A DNA stretch of 64,000 nucleotides from Undaria pinnatifida (GCA_012845835.1 JABAKD010000003.1:1363984-1427983), one strand, 5' to 3'. Positions 11,040-22,834 are shown, counted from the stretch's first letter. Program-made: numbers and translations. The notes: a model not told the origin generated them from the sequence alone.

Positions 11040-12920
11040 CGAGGGTATATCTCGGGTCTCTTGTTATATCTTCGGGTGTATCTTATATTCGGTTCAGATT
11101 CTATTATCTGGAGTACCTTTGATTCCGGTTCTGGAATCTTCGTGGTCTACGAGCGGGTCTACTGCACGTGGGACATTTTATCGACAAGAATATTCGAACT
11201 ATCATAGAAGCGGTGAGGGGTATATTCTTCAGGTCGGGTATCGGATTCATGTATCTTCAAGCAAGGTATCACGTGGTGTTTGAGGTGGGCGTGATCAGCT
11301 CTTCTGGTGGAGCAACATTCGAGTACGAGTACTTGTACAACCAAAAAAAATCGAAATATTTTTTTTAGCTTTGATAGGTGGATACCGTATCTGGACGAAC
11401 GATTTTGGCTCGACGTGGTTATTTTCAGAGCAGGATACCGCTGTATCTTTGTGGTGGTTGCAATACAAGAGGTGAGACATGAGGCTACTCTCTGTGGCAT
11501 TGACGGGCAAGGATGAGCACGGACCGCTGGCAAGGGTCGGTCGGTCGGTCGTGTGGTCAGGAATATGGTGGAGGTGCCGGTGGTGTGCCGGCGTGTGACC
11601 GTCGTCAAGCGCATAGCTATTCTTTTCAACCTTCTGAAGATTGATTCAACGAGACGTTGTGACATCGAGGCGCGTATTAACCCTGATGGGACCCCATATA
11701 CTATAGAAGCGACGAAACAACATCGTAAGCGCGCCGTAAAAATCCTTGTAGTGGAGTCCGACGTTGAAAGCAGTACCCCCCTGACCTAGCAGCCTTGTTG
11801 GTGGTCGTAGTGTTGTTGACATTGTGCGCTCTACTTTTCTCGCTCACCTGGTGGGTGTGATGATATTCGAACCATCGCGGCTCGCGGCGGGAGAATCGAT
11901 AACCCCATCCGCCCCATTGGGCGACCCGGCCTCCAGGTGATGAACAACAGGTCGCGCCCGGTCGGGGTCGAGCGAGTGCACCAAAGCTGCACCGAAAAAC
12001 AGCACCGCACAAGGATACAGCAACGTGTAGGGGTGTTAGTAAGAGCTGGCTAAAGATAGCTTGGTAGTCATACTGCTTGATGTACGAGTAGACTAGTGGG
12101 TTGCACTTGCCAATCTACGCACAGCCTTGTCTCTTAAGTCGTCTGGTATGCCGTAACTGTGCTGCTGTTGCAAGAGCAACGTCAGCAACGGCGAATTACA
12201 TTGACCTTACGATCTCTCCTAGCGTACGCTATCATACGACACGACCGGTGCTTGGTTCATGTAATATCGTATCGTATAAACGAGTATATCGTTTCGATTT
12301 GATTCGAGACACCACGCAAGCACAACAGTGTAGATCAACAGCAGCAGCTGCAGTAACGACCACATTGGACCACTAAGAGAAAACAAACGAACTGGCCAGG
12401 TAGCACTTGTTTCCTCGTTCGACCTACGATATCGAGTTTCTCGTTGCGCACGCATGTCAATTGCACATCGTACGTTGCATGTAAAACAAACGCAAAAAAC
12501 CCGTACAGGAATAATTATGCACTACGACGAACACAGTATCGACCCTCTCGTAAGAAATCGGAAATCGCGCTTGTGGCCGAGTCGAAAAAGACAATTTCTC
12601 ACTCTGCAAGTTCTTATTTTTGTCACCAGAAACACCAACTTCCTCTTGGACGCGGGGTCGTGGGGCCAGGTCACCCAGAGGAAAGGGGGAGGTTTCTGAA
12701 ATCCTGGGTAGCGTGTAGGCTACCACGCTTATTTTCGTCGAAGTTTACTCTAGATTTCTTAAGTTCTGTTTTCTTGCGAGCGCGCCGATACTCTACGTTA
12801 CCGGCCCCAGTCTACGGTGGTACGTGGCCCGGTTGCTGCCGGTAGCTGTTAAGGTGCCGTATACCGGTACCTTGGGTACCTGATGATCACATTCATATGA
12901 TAAACGCCTGGTATAAACCA
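11040..12920. other. No assignable gene; possible plus-strand exon at 11,553-11,789
   Basis: Open frames at 11,168-11,368 and 11,553-11,789 (plus) have balanced composition but no recognisable domain. The missing first exon of the AAGAB homologue should lie here or beyond, but I could not identify it. A minus-strand tRNA-like B-box (GGTTCGAATATC) near 11,866 is too degenerate to call. Confidence 0.4.
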
Positions 12921-12925
12921 TGCAG

Positions 12926-13195
12926 TGTTGTTGTTGTTCTCACATAAACTCGCACAGTCAAGTCCGTGGTCACAGGACAGGCTCCAGTCACTCTGGAACT
13001 GAGGAATACCCCAGGGAAAAAGCTAAAACAAACCAAAGGTGGTACACGCATATATCACAGCTGACGCAATTCATGCCTCCACCAGAAACGTATAAAAGTG
13101 AAATCGGGAGTCAGCCTACGATGTGCCAGGTCCATACTGGTGCATACGTCTCACTACTCGCGCCTGGAAAAACCGACTACACCGCTTGCCACTTG
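12926..13195. repeat. Dispersed ~270 bp repeat, copy 1
   Basis: Begins with a TTG run then TTCTCACATAAACTCGC. It includes CACAGGACAGGCTCCAGTCA, TACGATGTGCCAGGTCCA and GCATACGTCTCACTACTCGC. The same blocks occur in the same order at 20,415-20,710. Partial relatives lie at 9,525-9,575 and, inverted, at 46,790-46,862. Frames crossing it are not genes. Confidence 0.85.
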
Positions 13196-14117
13196 ATTGA
13201 CTACATACAACGTACATTACGACACACCCGCTGGGATGATTTTCCGAGCGTTTTTACTCCAAAATGAGGGCGGCGCTCCCAGCGAAAGTAGTTGTTTGGG
13301 AAAACTCTTGTCAAGATCTCTCCATCGGCGCATCGCTCGGCGTTTGCACACTCTTCGTCGTCGAGAAAGTTCGCTCGGAATTTCGTCAGTTACTTCGAAC
13401 CAAGTGCACGTCGTACGATTCCACCGCCGCCGCTAGGTAGGTGCTTCGTACTGCATACTGCACTGCTACTGCTGTTGCAGGAGCACGACGCAACTTTTCA
13501 TCGATCTCCAGACTGACCTTGCACAAGAGATCTCTTGCCGGAACTCGGTGACCCAACTACCAATATGACAGACATGCTCTGTCCTTGAGAGCACACCCTG
13601 CCTACCGCTGTGCCTTTCGTTTGGGGAGGCTGTTGCAGGCTTCCTCGCTGAGGTGGCTGGAGCTGAAGCTGAAAACCAAGAGCATTTCCGCGTTGATATC
13701 TCCCTTATGCATAAAGCCTTCTGGATCTTGTTGAAACATTGGCAAAACGCTATATATTCCACCGCGTTTTCTACGTGCTTCCTCCTGTCCTACTTCTCAC
13801 CCTTTGTTGCACCTGAGACGTCTTCGCGTGCCAGGTACGTAAGAGGGATAGCAGTAATCATAGCCTTGCCATCTTCTTCGAACATAAGTAGGTGCGCCAC
13901 CCTCCGTCGTCCAGGCGCTGGATCCCCGCTTTTCATGCTCCCGGTGAGGCTGCTCGCGTTGACCGTCTACGGTTACCTCGCTCCCGTCCTGCGGAAACCC
14001 CTGCGTCCCCAGCTGCACCGCTGTCAATACCACCACCATCACAACCCCTTTCCCTCCACGCGAACTTCTGCTACATCAGCGATTCGAGGTCTAACCCTCC
14101 CTTCCGTGTTCGCTAGA

Positions 14118-14900
14118 ATGGCCTCAACAGGCCATCACGACGAGAGCGTCGAAACAACGCCCAACCGCACCGATGGAGAACAGGCCAGAGCCGCGGCCAA
14201 CCTTGACCTTGCCAATGCGGCGGACGTGTACCGGTACCTTCGCGGCGACTGGAAGCTCGAGAAGAGCATCGACTACAAAGTCGGGGGTATGGCGGGGAGC
14301 TGGCGGGGCGTAGCCAGCTTTTCTCCACCCCACCCTCTTCCTCCTCTTCCTCAGCAGCAGCAGCAGGAGGAGCCTGCTGCTGATGCTGCTGCTGGCGACA
14401 ATGATGACGAAACAATGGACCCTTCTCTCCTCCTGCGTTACCTAGAGCAGGGCGTGTTTCGGATTAACGGCACGGGCGCTGGCTTCGAGGCCGGACAACG
14501 GCTGGTCTACGACTGCGGCAACAGCTCGGGGCGAGTCCGTGTCCATTTCGTAGACGACCCAGAGCAGCCGAACAAGCTGCGCTTCTTCCACGAGCTAGAC
14601 TTCCGGAGACCCGGCACAGACTTAGCCGCAGCGGCAACAACATCAACAGCAACAGCCGCAGCAACAGCTGGCGCTCCGGGAGGATCGGAGTTCCAGGGGG
14701 AAGGGGAGGGATGTCCTTCGTACGGAGGTGGAAAGGCGGCAGCAGCAGCTGTTGGTATTGACATGCGTCGTCCGCGAGCGGAGTTCGAACATCTGTGCGT
14801 GCGGGACATGTACCGGGGGCAGGTGGAGGTGGTCGGGCCGGACGAGTTCAAAACTAGGCGAGTTTTCGATCGTGCTGTATGCCTGGTATGCAGCGAGTAG
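14118..14900 (+). CDS. DUF6314-like protein, first visible exon(s)
   Basis: The frame from the ATG at 14,118 runs 260 codons; it is open upstream to 13,653, and an earlier ATG at 13,936 would add a basic N-terminal extension. Features resembling the DUF6314 fold are LRGDWKLEKSID (residues ~37-48), an EQGVFRINGTG strand, the RLVYDC strand, KLRFFHELDF, and the C-terminal FEHLCVRDMYRGQVEV with the HxC..D.Y.G pattern. Two low-complexity inserts (Gln/Glu/Ala and Ala/Thr) look like trinucleotide expansions. The family's final strand with GPxKD is absent before the stop at 14,898, so a donor probably lies inside. AG|GCGAGT at 14,857 is a possible GC-type donor. The function of DUF6314 is unknown; the assignment rests on motif spacing by eye. 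Confidence 0.55.
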   Translation: MASTGHHDESVETTPNRTDGEQARAAANLDLANAADVYRYLRGDWKLEKSIDYKVGGMAGSWRGVASFSPPHPLPPLPQQQQQEEPAADAAAGDNDDETMDPSLLLRYLEQGVFRINGTGAGFEAGQRLVYDCGNSSGRVRVHFVDDPEQPNKLRFFHELDFRRPGTDLAAAATTSTATAAATAGAPGGSEFQGEGEGCPSYGGGKAAAAAVGIDMRRPRAEFEHLCVRDMYRGQVEVVGPDEFKTRRVFDRAVCLVCSE

Positions 14901-15419
14901 CGAGGCTGTTTTCTACGCAGGCGGCGTCTCTGCCCTGGACATTGACCGTTCAAAAATCTGAAAAAAGTACCAGGTACGGCGGGTAGATTGCTCCGCCTTG
15001 GCTTCGTATTCTCGCATAACTAGAATGGAAAACGTTATAACATAAACTCGTGCAGTGGCCAATATGACCAGCCCAAGCGAGGCTCGCTTTTGACCGACTT
15101 TTCGGCCGACCAGTCCAAGCAAACTCGTGTAGAGCGGCCGCTGCGACCAGCGCAAGCAGGGTTGCCTTCACACACTTTTCGGCCCGACTAGCCCAAGCAC
15201 GCTTGCTGCAGACTGACAGCAGGCGGCCGCAGGCGATGTATGCAACGGACGAATAGCCTGAACCAAGTGACGCATGCGCCTTCAATTTCGGCGTGACTGA
15301 CCCGCAGTATTGAAAGCACGTGGCAGAGAACGTATGAGCATCGTCAGCAATTTTCGTCAGCTGACAACACTTTGAACGACTACGATAGACAGCATACGAC
15401 GTGAGTCATCGGTGCCAGA

Positions 15420-16114
15420 CCATAATTTGCAGCTATCACCCGCACGCAAACGTGCACTACTACTACCACAACACACATCACAACCTTCCCAGCAACCAGG
15501 TGCACCTGCGGTAATGAACTACAACGAAACTAACACAACGTCCAACGCGAAGACATCCAAGACCAGCGCGAGCAGGGGGAAGCGGACCGCTATCGCTGCC
15601 TCGAACGCTACTACTGGTCGTGGTGCTGCCGGCGGAGTTGCGGCTGCTCCTGTGGCTGATCCTATGGACGGTTCTCTTGCGACCGCTGCTGCTACCGAGC
15701 GTCTGTGCACTCCCCCGAAGAAAACTCTGCCACCCTCCTCCGCCCCACCGTTCCCGACGGGGTCGTGGAGGTCACTTCTTAAAAAGACCCCGCCGTCCAG
15801 GAGGGTTGCGCGGAGGAGGGTGGCAGAGTTTCGTCGGGGGGGGGTACAAAGACGCTCGGCAGCAGCAGCGGTCGCGAAAGAATCGTCCTTAAGATCAGCC
15901 ACAGGAGCCAGCCGCAACTCCGCCGCCGGCACCACGACCAGTAGTAGCGTTGGCGGCAGCGATGGCGGTCCGCTTCCCCCTGCTCGCGCTTGTCTTGGTT
16001 GTCTTCGCGATGGACGTTGTGTCAGTTTCGTTGTTGTTCACGACCGCAGGTGCGCCTGTTTGCTGGCGGGGTTGTGATGTGTGTTGTGGTGGTGGTGATG
16101 GCTGCAATTATGTT
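15420..16114. mobile_element. ~690 bp near-palindrome (foldback-like inverted repeat)
   Basis: The left arm (15,420-15,765) is repeated in inverse orientation on the right (15,795-16,114). For example, AGCAGGGGGAAGCGGACCGC at 15,571 has its reverse complement near 15,966, and CTCTGCCACCCTCCTCCG at 15,725 has its partner near 15,815. The centre contains GACGGGGTC and GACCCCGCCGTC around a ~21 bp spacer. Both strands therefore carry near-identical Ala/Thr/Arg-rich open frames, which I treat as by-products. No transposase or target duplication was recognised. It could be a foldback element, a MITE with very long TIRs, or a local inverted duplication. Confidence 0.8.
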
Positions 16115-18168
16115 TTGAAACCGCAGCCGTGTTGGAGAGGAGAGGAGAGGGGTAGGTGTTCAGGTATTTGGTTGGACAAATCCCGAAAGATGCGATGCCG
16201 TCCGCTTCTCACCTTTAGAACTGCGAACACGTTTTTGAGGACAATCCATTTCGACATCGTGCGCGATAACGCTTGCCGGGGTGCAAGGATTTAGGCGAAG
16301 GTGATAAATCGAAATGGATTGGGTATACTCGTACCTGTACCCTCAACCTGTACCAGGTGTGGTATCCATTTGTATTTCCAATAAATTTGTCCCAATAAAC
16401 TGAGAGTACCTGCACGCTCAACCGCTTTGAGGTCCAACCTCCTTGACGCCCAACCCCTTTGGTGCTCTGTTATAGTTCCTAGTACCCTCGTCCTCCCAAA
16501 GCATAAGTGCAGCCATTAACGGGGTTGAGACGAAGACAAATGCAACCACAACACTACTTGGAAATGGAGTTGGGACTATCTGCAGTGGTACACCAAGGTT
16601 TTAAATACTGCGAAAGCGATGGATACCTCTGCCAGCCGACTCGACGACAGTAATCAGCCGTCGGGTAAGCGGTTATATAGAGCTGAATTATTTTCTAACG
16701 GGGGCAAAAAGCCACACAATCGCTGCGCCGCGCTGCGTGGCGCTTACGCAGAACGCCGCCGCCACCGCCGCCCCCGCCGCCCCCCCCGCCGCTACCCATG
16801 TTTAACGGCGGCGCGCAAATCAAGTTCGCTTGATGGTGTGTAGATAAACGAACAGCGCTGCCACTCATGTTACTTCCTTCGGAAGTCTACCCTTGTTTTT
16901 GGAGTAATATACTCGCATTTAGTGTGGGATAACATTTGTAGTAGTAAAAAACGGCGGTGCGAGAATCAAGGCTTCTTGGTGGTCGAAAATTGAAAGAAGA
17001 CCGATAATAGAACCCGGTGAACGCACGGTAGTTTAGGGAATCGCCGAGTGCTTTTCGTGGCCAGATCTTGGCCAGGTTTTCGCAGGTTTGCTCTTTATGA
17101 ATTGGCTGATTGCGATCTCCTTTTTGTATGTCATCTTGGCCAGGTTTTGCGGAGTGCGGTTTTTCGTTGTCCTTTTTATGCCCTAAGGTTGTTCAGTCCA
17201 TTTTTTTGCACTTTATTGCGTCGGTGGTTGCCCACCCTTCGCTAGCCGGTCTAAATCTAGCTGTACGCAACTCTTAGGCTCTGAATCGGCTATACCAATT
17301 AAATATGAAATGTTTTTTCTTGTGTGGAGCGTTTGTGATGTGCTCTTTTGTATCCTGTACGCTTGGTCTTTTACTGGCTAATCTCTTTTTTCTGCTGTAG
17401 GTGCATTTTTTTATCTGCCTTGTAGTCTGTGACCGCCGAAAATTTTTCTCTCTGGAAAGAAAAAACGGTACGAGTCTGCGCGTGCTCGATGTCCTTGATA
17501 CGCTTTTTTGTTGTTGAAATATACCGTAACCATTGAGCTATATATCAGTCAGCGTACCCTGCAAGCTCAGTGGTTATGGTGTACCTCTACCATTAACAAT
17601 GGTCCAATGTGGAAGGCAGCGCAGCATACGTTAGAAAGGTGACGTAGGAATATGCTGATTGAGACAGCTCCCCGGTAAGTGCCATGTCGGATCTCTTGCC
17701 CCGCGAAATTGGCGATAATTTTGAGCTTCGGCTGAACGGCGCGGTGCCCCGTCCTCCGCGTTCCCCCTCTCAATCCTTTTACTACTGCGAACGAAGCCAC
17801 GCACTGTTGTCAAATGGTTGCACCGGAAAACGCGGATTCAGTTCTACAGTGCTTAGTTAACTTGCTGGTAAACTTTTTTCTTGCGTACACACGCACGCAG
17901 GTGGCAGGTCACGGGACCATCGAAGGACGGGAGAATAAACGCCACCTACAGGAGAAATCCGCCTGGGTCTCAAGAAGGGCAGCATGGAGGAGGAGGCGGA
18001 GGAGGTCGATAACAGGTTTACTTTTTTAATACGCGCTCTGGCCAGACTCTGCTTCCATCCTTCCTTCGTTTTTGTCTTCGTATCAGCTTTCTTTTTTGGG
18101 TTTGTTTTTAATGTTCTTCTTTTGCTTTTTCTTGCCCTGGTTGAAACGCAGAACTTTTTTTTTTATAG
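16115..18168. other. No assignable gene
   Basis: There is a proline/arginine tract near 16,750-16,800 and a short local repeat of ATCTTGGCCAGGTTTT (17,064 and 17,132). The stretch may be intronic if the exon at 18,169 belongs to the DUF6314-like gene. Confidence 0.4.
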
Positions 18169-18272
18169 GTCTTGGGCCGACCAAAGACCAAGTGCTGCTG
18201 TGGTTCTACATCTTCGTTCGTGTGGACCCAAACAATGAGCACCGCTTGTCGGCGGGGCGGGAAGGGGGTTAA
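18169..18272 (+). CDS. Candidate terminal exon (LGPTKD motif), possibly of the DUF6314-like gene
   Basis: A textbook acceptor (run of T then TATAG|GT) opens a frame reading LGPTKDQVLLWFYIFV and ending at TAA 18,270-18,272. DUF6314 proteins end in a W.V.GP.KD..... Y.R strand, and this matches its position and spacing. The exon needs one base carried over from the exon before, whereas the possible GC donor at 14,857 leaves two. An unseen exon or a different donor is therefore required. Linkage is inference. Confidence 0.35.
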
Positions 18273-18798
18273 CCCTTGTTGGCGGTAGGAGGTTAGGCTG
18301 GCGTGCTTTTACTCGGGCGTATAAGCAGGCGTTACTCTCCCGCATGCCTTCATAGTTTGTTTTTGGAAGTTCCCTCTTTTGGCGCGTGCAAGAGGTTCGG
18401 CACTCTGTTTGAAAAAAAAACAAAAACACCGTGAGCAATCAGACGGCATTGCAGGAAATGCCGCGATATTTATGGCAGCTGCTGTGCTCGTCTTGTGTTG
18501 TTCGAAAAGCTGGACGTCGTTGCCTCCCATAGTGTTTTGTTTGTTGTCGCGGTACATCAGTCTGTTCTTTTGCTGTTGATTCTTGCGGTTTGGTATTCTT
18601 TATTGCGCCGCGAGACATTTTTCTCGTGCAAAGCTAGGTTGGTGGTGTTACCCTTTTAGTATTGCCTCCTGTTTACGGGAGAAAATACCTGCCATTCGAT
18701 TGGGATAATTTCAGGAACTGGAAAGAGTTGACTGGCAGGCTGTTGCCCCGGCTGGCGGAAGTTCGGGAGTTCAAGTCTCGGTGAAAGCAACAAGGCTC

Positions 18799-18980
18799 TT
18801 ACGCTGCTAAAGTCATGTTGAGGCGCGGGTCACAGACACCCAACACCTTGGGGCTGCCGATTGGTTTCATCCCGGGGCAGATCCCGTTCGCCCGCGCGTT
18901 CTCTGTATTCGCAGGACAACGTTTTTTCACGAAGCGAGTGTTGTGGTACCATTGCCCTTGAGGGCAATAACAGTAAATCC
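18799..18980 (-). CDS. Candidate terminal exon, Cys-containing, unassigned
   Basis: After a good acceptor (CTATTTCCAG|GG) an open frame encodes a short segment with CYCPQGQWYHN, a second CP and a third CP spaced about 20 residues apart, ending in MTLAA and a stop. The pattern resembles cysteine-rich extracellular repeats but is too short to assign. A second open stretch at 19,154-19,442 ends at a good donor (CTCG|GTGAGA) but its phase does not fit directly. Confidence 0.28.
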
Positions 18981-19943
18981 CTGGAAATAGGATAATGGGA
19001 CGGATTCCGTATGACTTGGGAGGCTTGTTCAGATAGACAAACAAGGAACATAGGTGAGATATGCTTCTCGGTGATTGACAATGCTGGCAGGGGATGCTCC
19101 GCGTCTCCATGGCAATATCTTACGTGTAAACGCGAGTGGGTGTCAGGTATCTCACCGAGCACGACACGCCGAGGGTTGGCGCAAGGCCGACGGTGGGTCG
19201 GGTGTGTTGAGTCTTAAACGATATGTTTTACCAGTGTGTGTTAATGTATCGATTTTTGTCGTGGTGCGCACGCGATTTTTTTGGGATCGCTTAGGAGGGG
19301 GAGTGTTGCGTAGGTGAAGCCTAGCGAGTGGTTCGGTCAGGTAGACCGTTGAATTGATTTTAATTCCATCGAAGAGAGCCCAGTTGGCATTGCTGACTGG
19401 GGAATTTATTGTTTCCGCGACAGACGTGGAACTGACACGCATGCATTGAATTGCATGTTGCGTGCACCCATTCGCGTGTTGCTCGCCTGCGTGCTGTTTT
19501 GTTCTGCTTTGTGTAATGTCGGACGAGCTGTCAACACATCACCTACTGTACCATTAATGGAAGAGCGAAAGACAAGGACCAAGGACCTCCCCTTCTCAAC
19601 GACGAAGAGATAGAGGGAGTTCGTGCGCCCATCTTTAATATTGGTCTTTCTTCATCAAGGAGATTTTTGGGTTGGTGAAGCATGCGCATACGCGCACCTG
19701 GATGAAAAAATATGCCCATATATATTAGAAACAACACATGACGTTGACCAAGAAGGCGTCTCTGCGCACTCTCTGTCCATAGAACTTTTCGCCTTGGGTT
19801 GCTTCATTTTTTGGCGGCCTGAAAACGAAATATCTAAAATCTCGTAATTTTTCTGGAGAGATGGGGTAGAAATTGAAAATACAATAATTTGCGAAGACGC
19901 AAATATCGAAAAACCGAATCATATTGGAGCATGCATTTAACAT

Positions 19944-20201
19944 GTGGAATGCGGACCATTTTTAGTCTGCCCTTCTTATGTTAAACACCGAACTTTTTGT
20001 AATCGTACCTCTGAGAGAACGTCAAGAAGGTTACTTCACGATTTTTTTGAAGGGGACGATGTTCAATTATTTGCACTCAATGTACCTGACAATGCTCTAT
20101 TACAGAGGAAGAGGGTGGTGTTGGCAGTGTTCTTGACAAATGGACCCGGCCATGCCTGCGTGAGGCGGGAAGCCATGGCAAAATATATACAGCGTGTGTA
20201 A
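19944..20201 (+). CDS. Small unassigned open frame, 85 codons
   Basis: The frame has balanced amino-acid usage (for example DDVQLFALNVPDNALLQ) and no repeat content I could match. There is no domain, signal peptide or splice support. It could be an exon or chance. Confidence 0.2.
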   Translation: MECGPFLVCPSYVKHRTFCNRTSERTSRRLLHDFFEGDDVQLFALNVPDNALLQRKRVVLAVFLTNGPGHACVRREAMAKYIQRV

Positions 20202-20414
20202 CCCCATTGAAGAGCACCCCGTGACAAGCCGAAACAACCGCTCTCAACGGCACACTTACTCTAAGATTCTTGTCTGTAGTGGGGAACAAACGGCGCTCTT
20301 CGTATTGAAGGACATAATAGATATGCCGATTTGACCTTTAGAGCTGCGTAGCCAAAAGCTACTACATATTACAAGACAGTTATTTGTGGGCTAATTCCAA
20401 GTAACTTAGTTTTC

Positions 20415-20710
20415 GTTGTTGCCGTTGTTGTTGTTGTTCTCAGATTAACTCGCATAATCAAGTCCGGCGTCACAGGACAGGCTCCAGTCACTCTGGAGCT
20501 GAGGAATACCCCAAGGAAAAAACACAAACAGACCAACGGTGGTAAACGTATACTCCGAAGTATATCACAGCTGGCGCAATTCATGCCTTCACCAGAAACA
20601 TGTAAAAAGGGAAATCGGGCGTCAGCCTACGATGTGCCAGGTCCACACTGGTGCATACGTCTCACTACTCGCGCCTGGAAAAAACGACTGTCCTGCTTGC
20701 CACCCAAGAA
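20415..20710. repeat. Dispersed ~270 bp repeat, copy 2
   Basis: Same orientation and block order as 12,926-13,195, with clear similarity across nearly all of it. It is followed by an A/G-rich GGAAAGGAAGGGAAG stretch (20,790-20,930). Confidence 0.85.
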
Positions 20711-21212
20711 ATACTACCACGTATATATTACAGGTAGTACCTATCACGACGCATACGCACGCCAGACGCAAGTCAATTGGAACAAAGAAGCAAATAAAAT
20801 AAAAGAAGAGAGGAAAGGAAAGGAAGGGAAGGGAAATAAAAGGATAGAAAAGAAAGCGGAAAAGGAAAGGAAAGAAATGACAAGACAAGACAAGAAGAGA
20901 AAGCAAGGAAAGCAAAAGAGAAAGAACGTCATAACCCTAGGAACTGGCTAAAGACGGCATTGGGCTCCTAGAGGGTATCAAGTGCATCAATGGCACTGAC
21001 TGGGGAGAGAACGCAACAAGGCGAAGAAGTCAGGGCGGCCTTACGCTAATTTGTGACGGCCATTGGAGTGTGTCGTCCCCACAAACATGGACGAGGTTCC
21101 AAACGGCTTAACCCCTTTAGAGCCCCAAAATCGCTCCCTATACTCAAGCAAATTTGTCCCAAGAAAGGGTTTCCAGTTGTAAAAGCGTTAAGTCCCGAAT
21201 AACCGTGTCTGG

Positions 21213-21440
21213 TACTTTTTTTTGTTTTTTTTTGCTATCCCATTTATTATCCTCGCATTACTCTCGCTCTCCCTCCCAGTAGTAACTCAGATCCGGCGTC
21301 ACATAGCGGGCCGTCCTCCCCCCTCCCCACTATGGTACGTGCCTTCATCTTTATCGCGAGGAGATTTCAGCATTTTTTTCCGTCGTCGAATCGCGTCGAA
21401 TTGTACTATCTTGGGCGCTCTTAAACAGGAGTGCCCGCTG
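21213..21440 (-). mobile_element. SINE family 2, 5'-truncated copy
   Basis: Shares CCCCCTCCCCACTATGGTACGTGCCTTCAT-type sequence, TTTTTATCNCG, CGTCGAATNGNGTCGAATTGT and GGGCGCTCTTAAACAG blocks with 24,536-24,890, but ends before the tRNA-like head. The tail is a T-rich run at 21,213 (A-rich on the element strand). Confidence 0.6.
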
Positions 21441-21822
21441 TAGTAATAGATACCTGCTGAAGTCGATAGACGAGGACGACGACCGCATTATTGGGTCTTG
21501 GGTATTGACGACGACAACAACTTTAACAATAGATCCGGACAGAAACCGGCGTTTGTGTACCAACTCCTCCTATTGAAAAGGGGAGAGGGTAATTTATCAA
21601 CGTTTCGTACGCGGGTGGCCTTTTATCAGAAAACAGCCGACAAAAAAAAGGAGATAAAAGTGAAAAGTAACTAAAGAAAGCGCAAAATTTCCCACACTGA
21701 TCATGTGTGATGTGTGCGTTCTTCACATTAATAAACTGATTTTTCCGCCCATTCATCTACATCCAGCACGACCAGTGTCCGTGCGGATGCCTCATGGAGA
21801 GACGAGCTCGACGGTTACAACC

Positions 21823-22347
21823 CACGTGACAGAGAGATGGAGGTATACCGGTAGCAATTTTCGCCTGAAAAGCTTTCTGAATGACGGGACTCCTTAGCCC
21901 GAAATCGCCGGAAATAGTTATTTTTTTTACACGATTCTCGTTGTATACCTAGGCCACATGTTTTTTTTGTCATCCGGTAGTAGAGTCAGATTTATCTCCA
22001 AATCAGGTGTTGAGTTAAGAAGGACATGTCGAAAATAGTTGTTTTTTTTACACGTTTCTCGTTGTATACCTAGGCCATATGGTTTTTCTTCATCCGGCAG
22101 TAGAGTCAGATTCATCTCCAAATCAGGTTTTAGGTGAAGAAGGACATGTCGAAAATAGTTGCTTTTTTTACACGATTCTCGTTGTATACCTAGGCCATAT
22201 GGGTTTTTTTCATCCGGTAATAGAGTCAGATTTATCTCCAAATCGGGTTTTGGGTTAAGAAGGACATGTCTTAAGTGTGTCTCAAGTCTTAAGCTCCCAA
22301 AGTGACGAACCCCAGAAAAAACGTGGTGCGTCTCTATCGTCGCATGC
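21823..22347. mobile_element. MITE (family M) with triplicated 120 bp core
   Basis: The ends resemble the MITE at 25,761-26,032: TTTTCGCCTGAAA just inside the left end and GTGGTGCGTCTCTATCGTCGC at the right. The interior unit, normally single, is present three times (starts near 21,912, 22,030 and 22,150). Each unit has AATAGTTG, ACACGATTCTCGTTGTATAC, CTAGGCCATATG and a TAGAGTCAGATTTATCTCC block. Frames through it are repeat translations. Confidence 0.78.
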
Positions 22348-22834
22348 GTTCTCGTGCACGTTGCAAATTCAGCACCTTGGTGGTCATGCAATGCCCACCG
22401 CATTGCACGTAAGGGCAAAAAATATGTTACAGTGTAAGTCAAGCTAACACACCCGACTAATTAGTTAGAAGGGAAAAAAAAGAAGAACTAGAAAAAACAA
22501 GAACAAAAAGGAAAAAAAAGCACAATTGGTTGGGTATTGGATATTTGATCTTGCCTTGTGACTACTTGTGACCACGCGTTAGACGTCGATGAGATAATAA
22601 TAATGTGATGATACTAACAAATCGCTACCAATGGAGCTGAACGAAACACCAGCTAGCGCAGGATGTCGAATACTACAACGCAATTAGTTGAGTTAAATTG
22701 ATGCACATGTATAAAAATACGTGGAAGTGTGGTGAGCGCAAGCTTTACTTATTCTGCCCATTTGAGGGAGGATGAAAAAAAACAAAAAAAAACAGGTACT
22801 GCTGTTGTTATTGTTGCATAGCCATACCTACCTC

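Noticed and set aside
10525-11283. 252-codon plus-strand frame
   Set aside because: No domain, start context or splice support; its amino-acid usage does not look protein-like throughout. Length alone is not enough.
11860-11950. tRNA-like minus-strand segment with GGTTCGAATATC
   Set aside because: Outer bases can pair (CACCTGG with CCAGGTG) but the T-stem and anticodon stem are poor; not enough for a call.
15412-16107. Ala/Thr/Arg-rich open frames on both strands
   Set aside because: They are mirror images caused by the inverted repeat.
18730-18795. tRNA-like T-arm (CGGGAGTTCAAGTCTCG)
   Set aside because: No pairing acceptor stem, D-arm or anticodon arm in the expected places.
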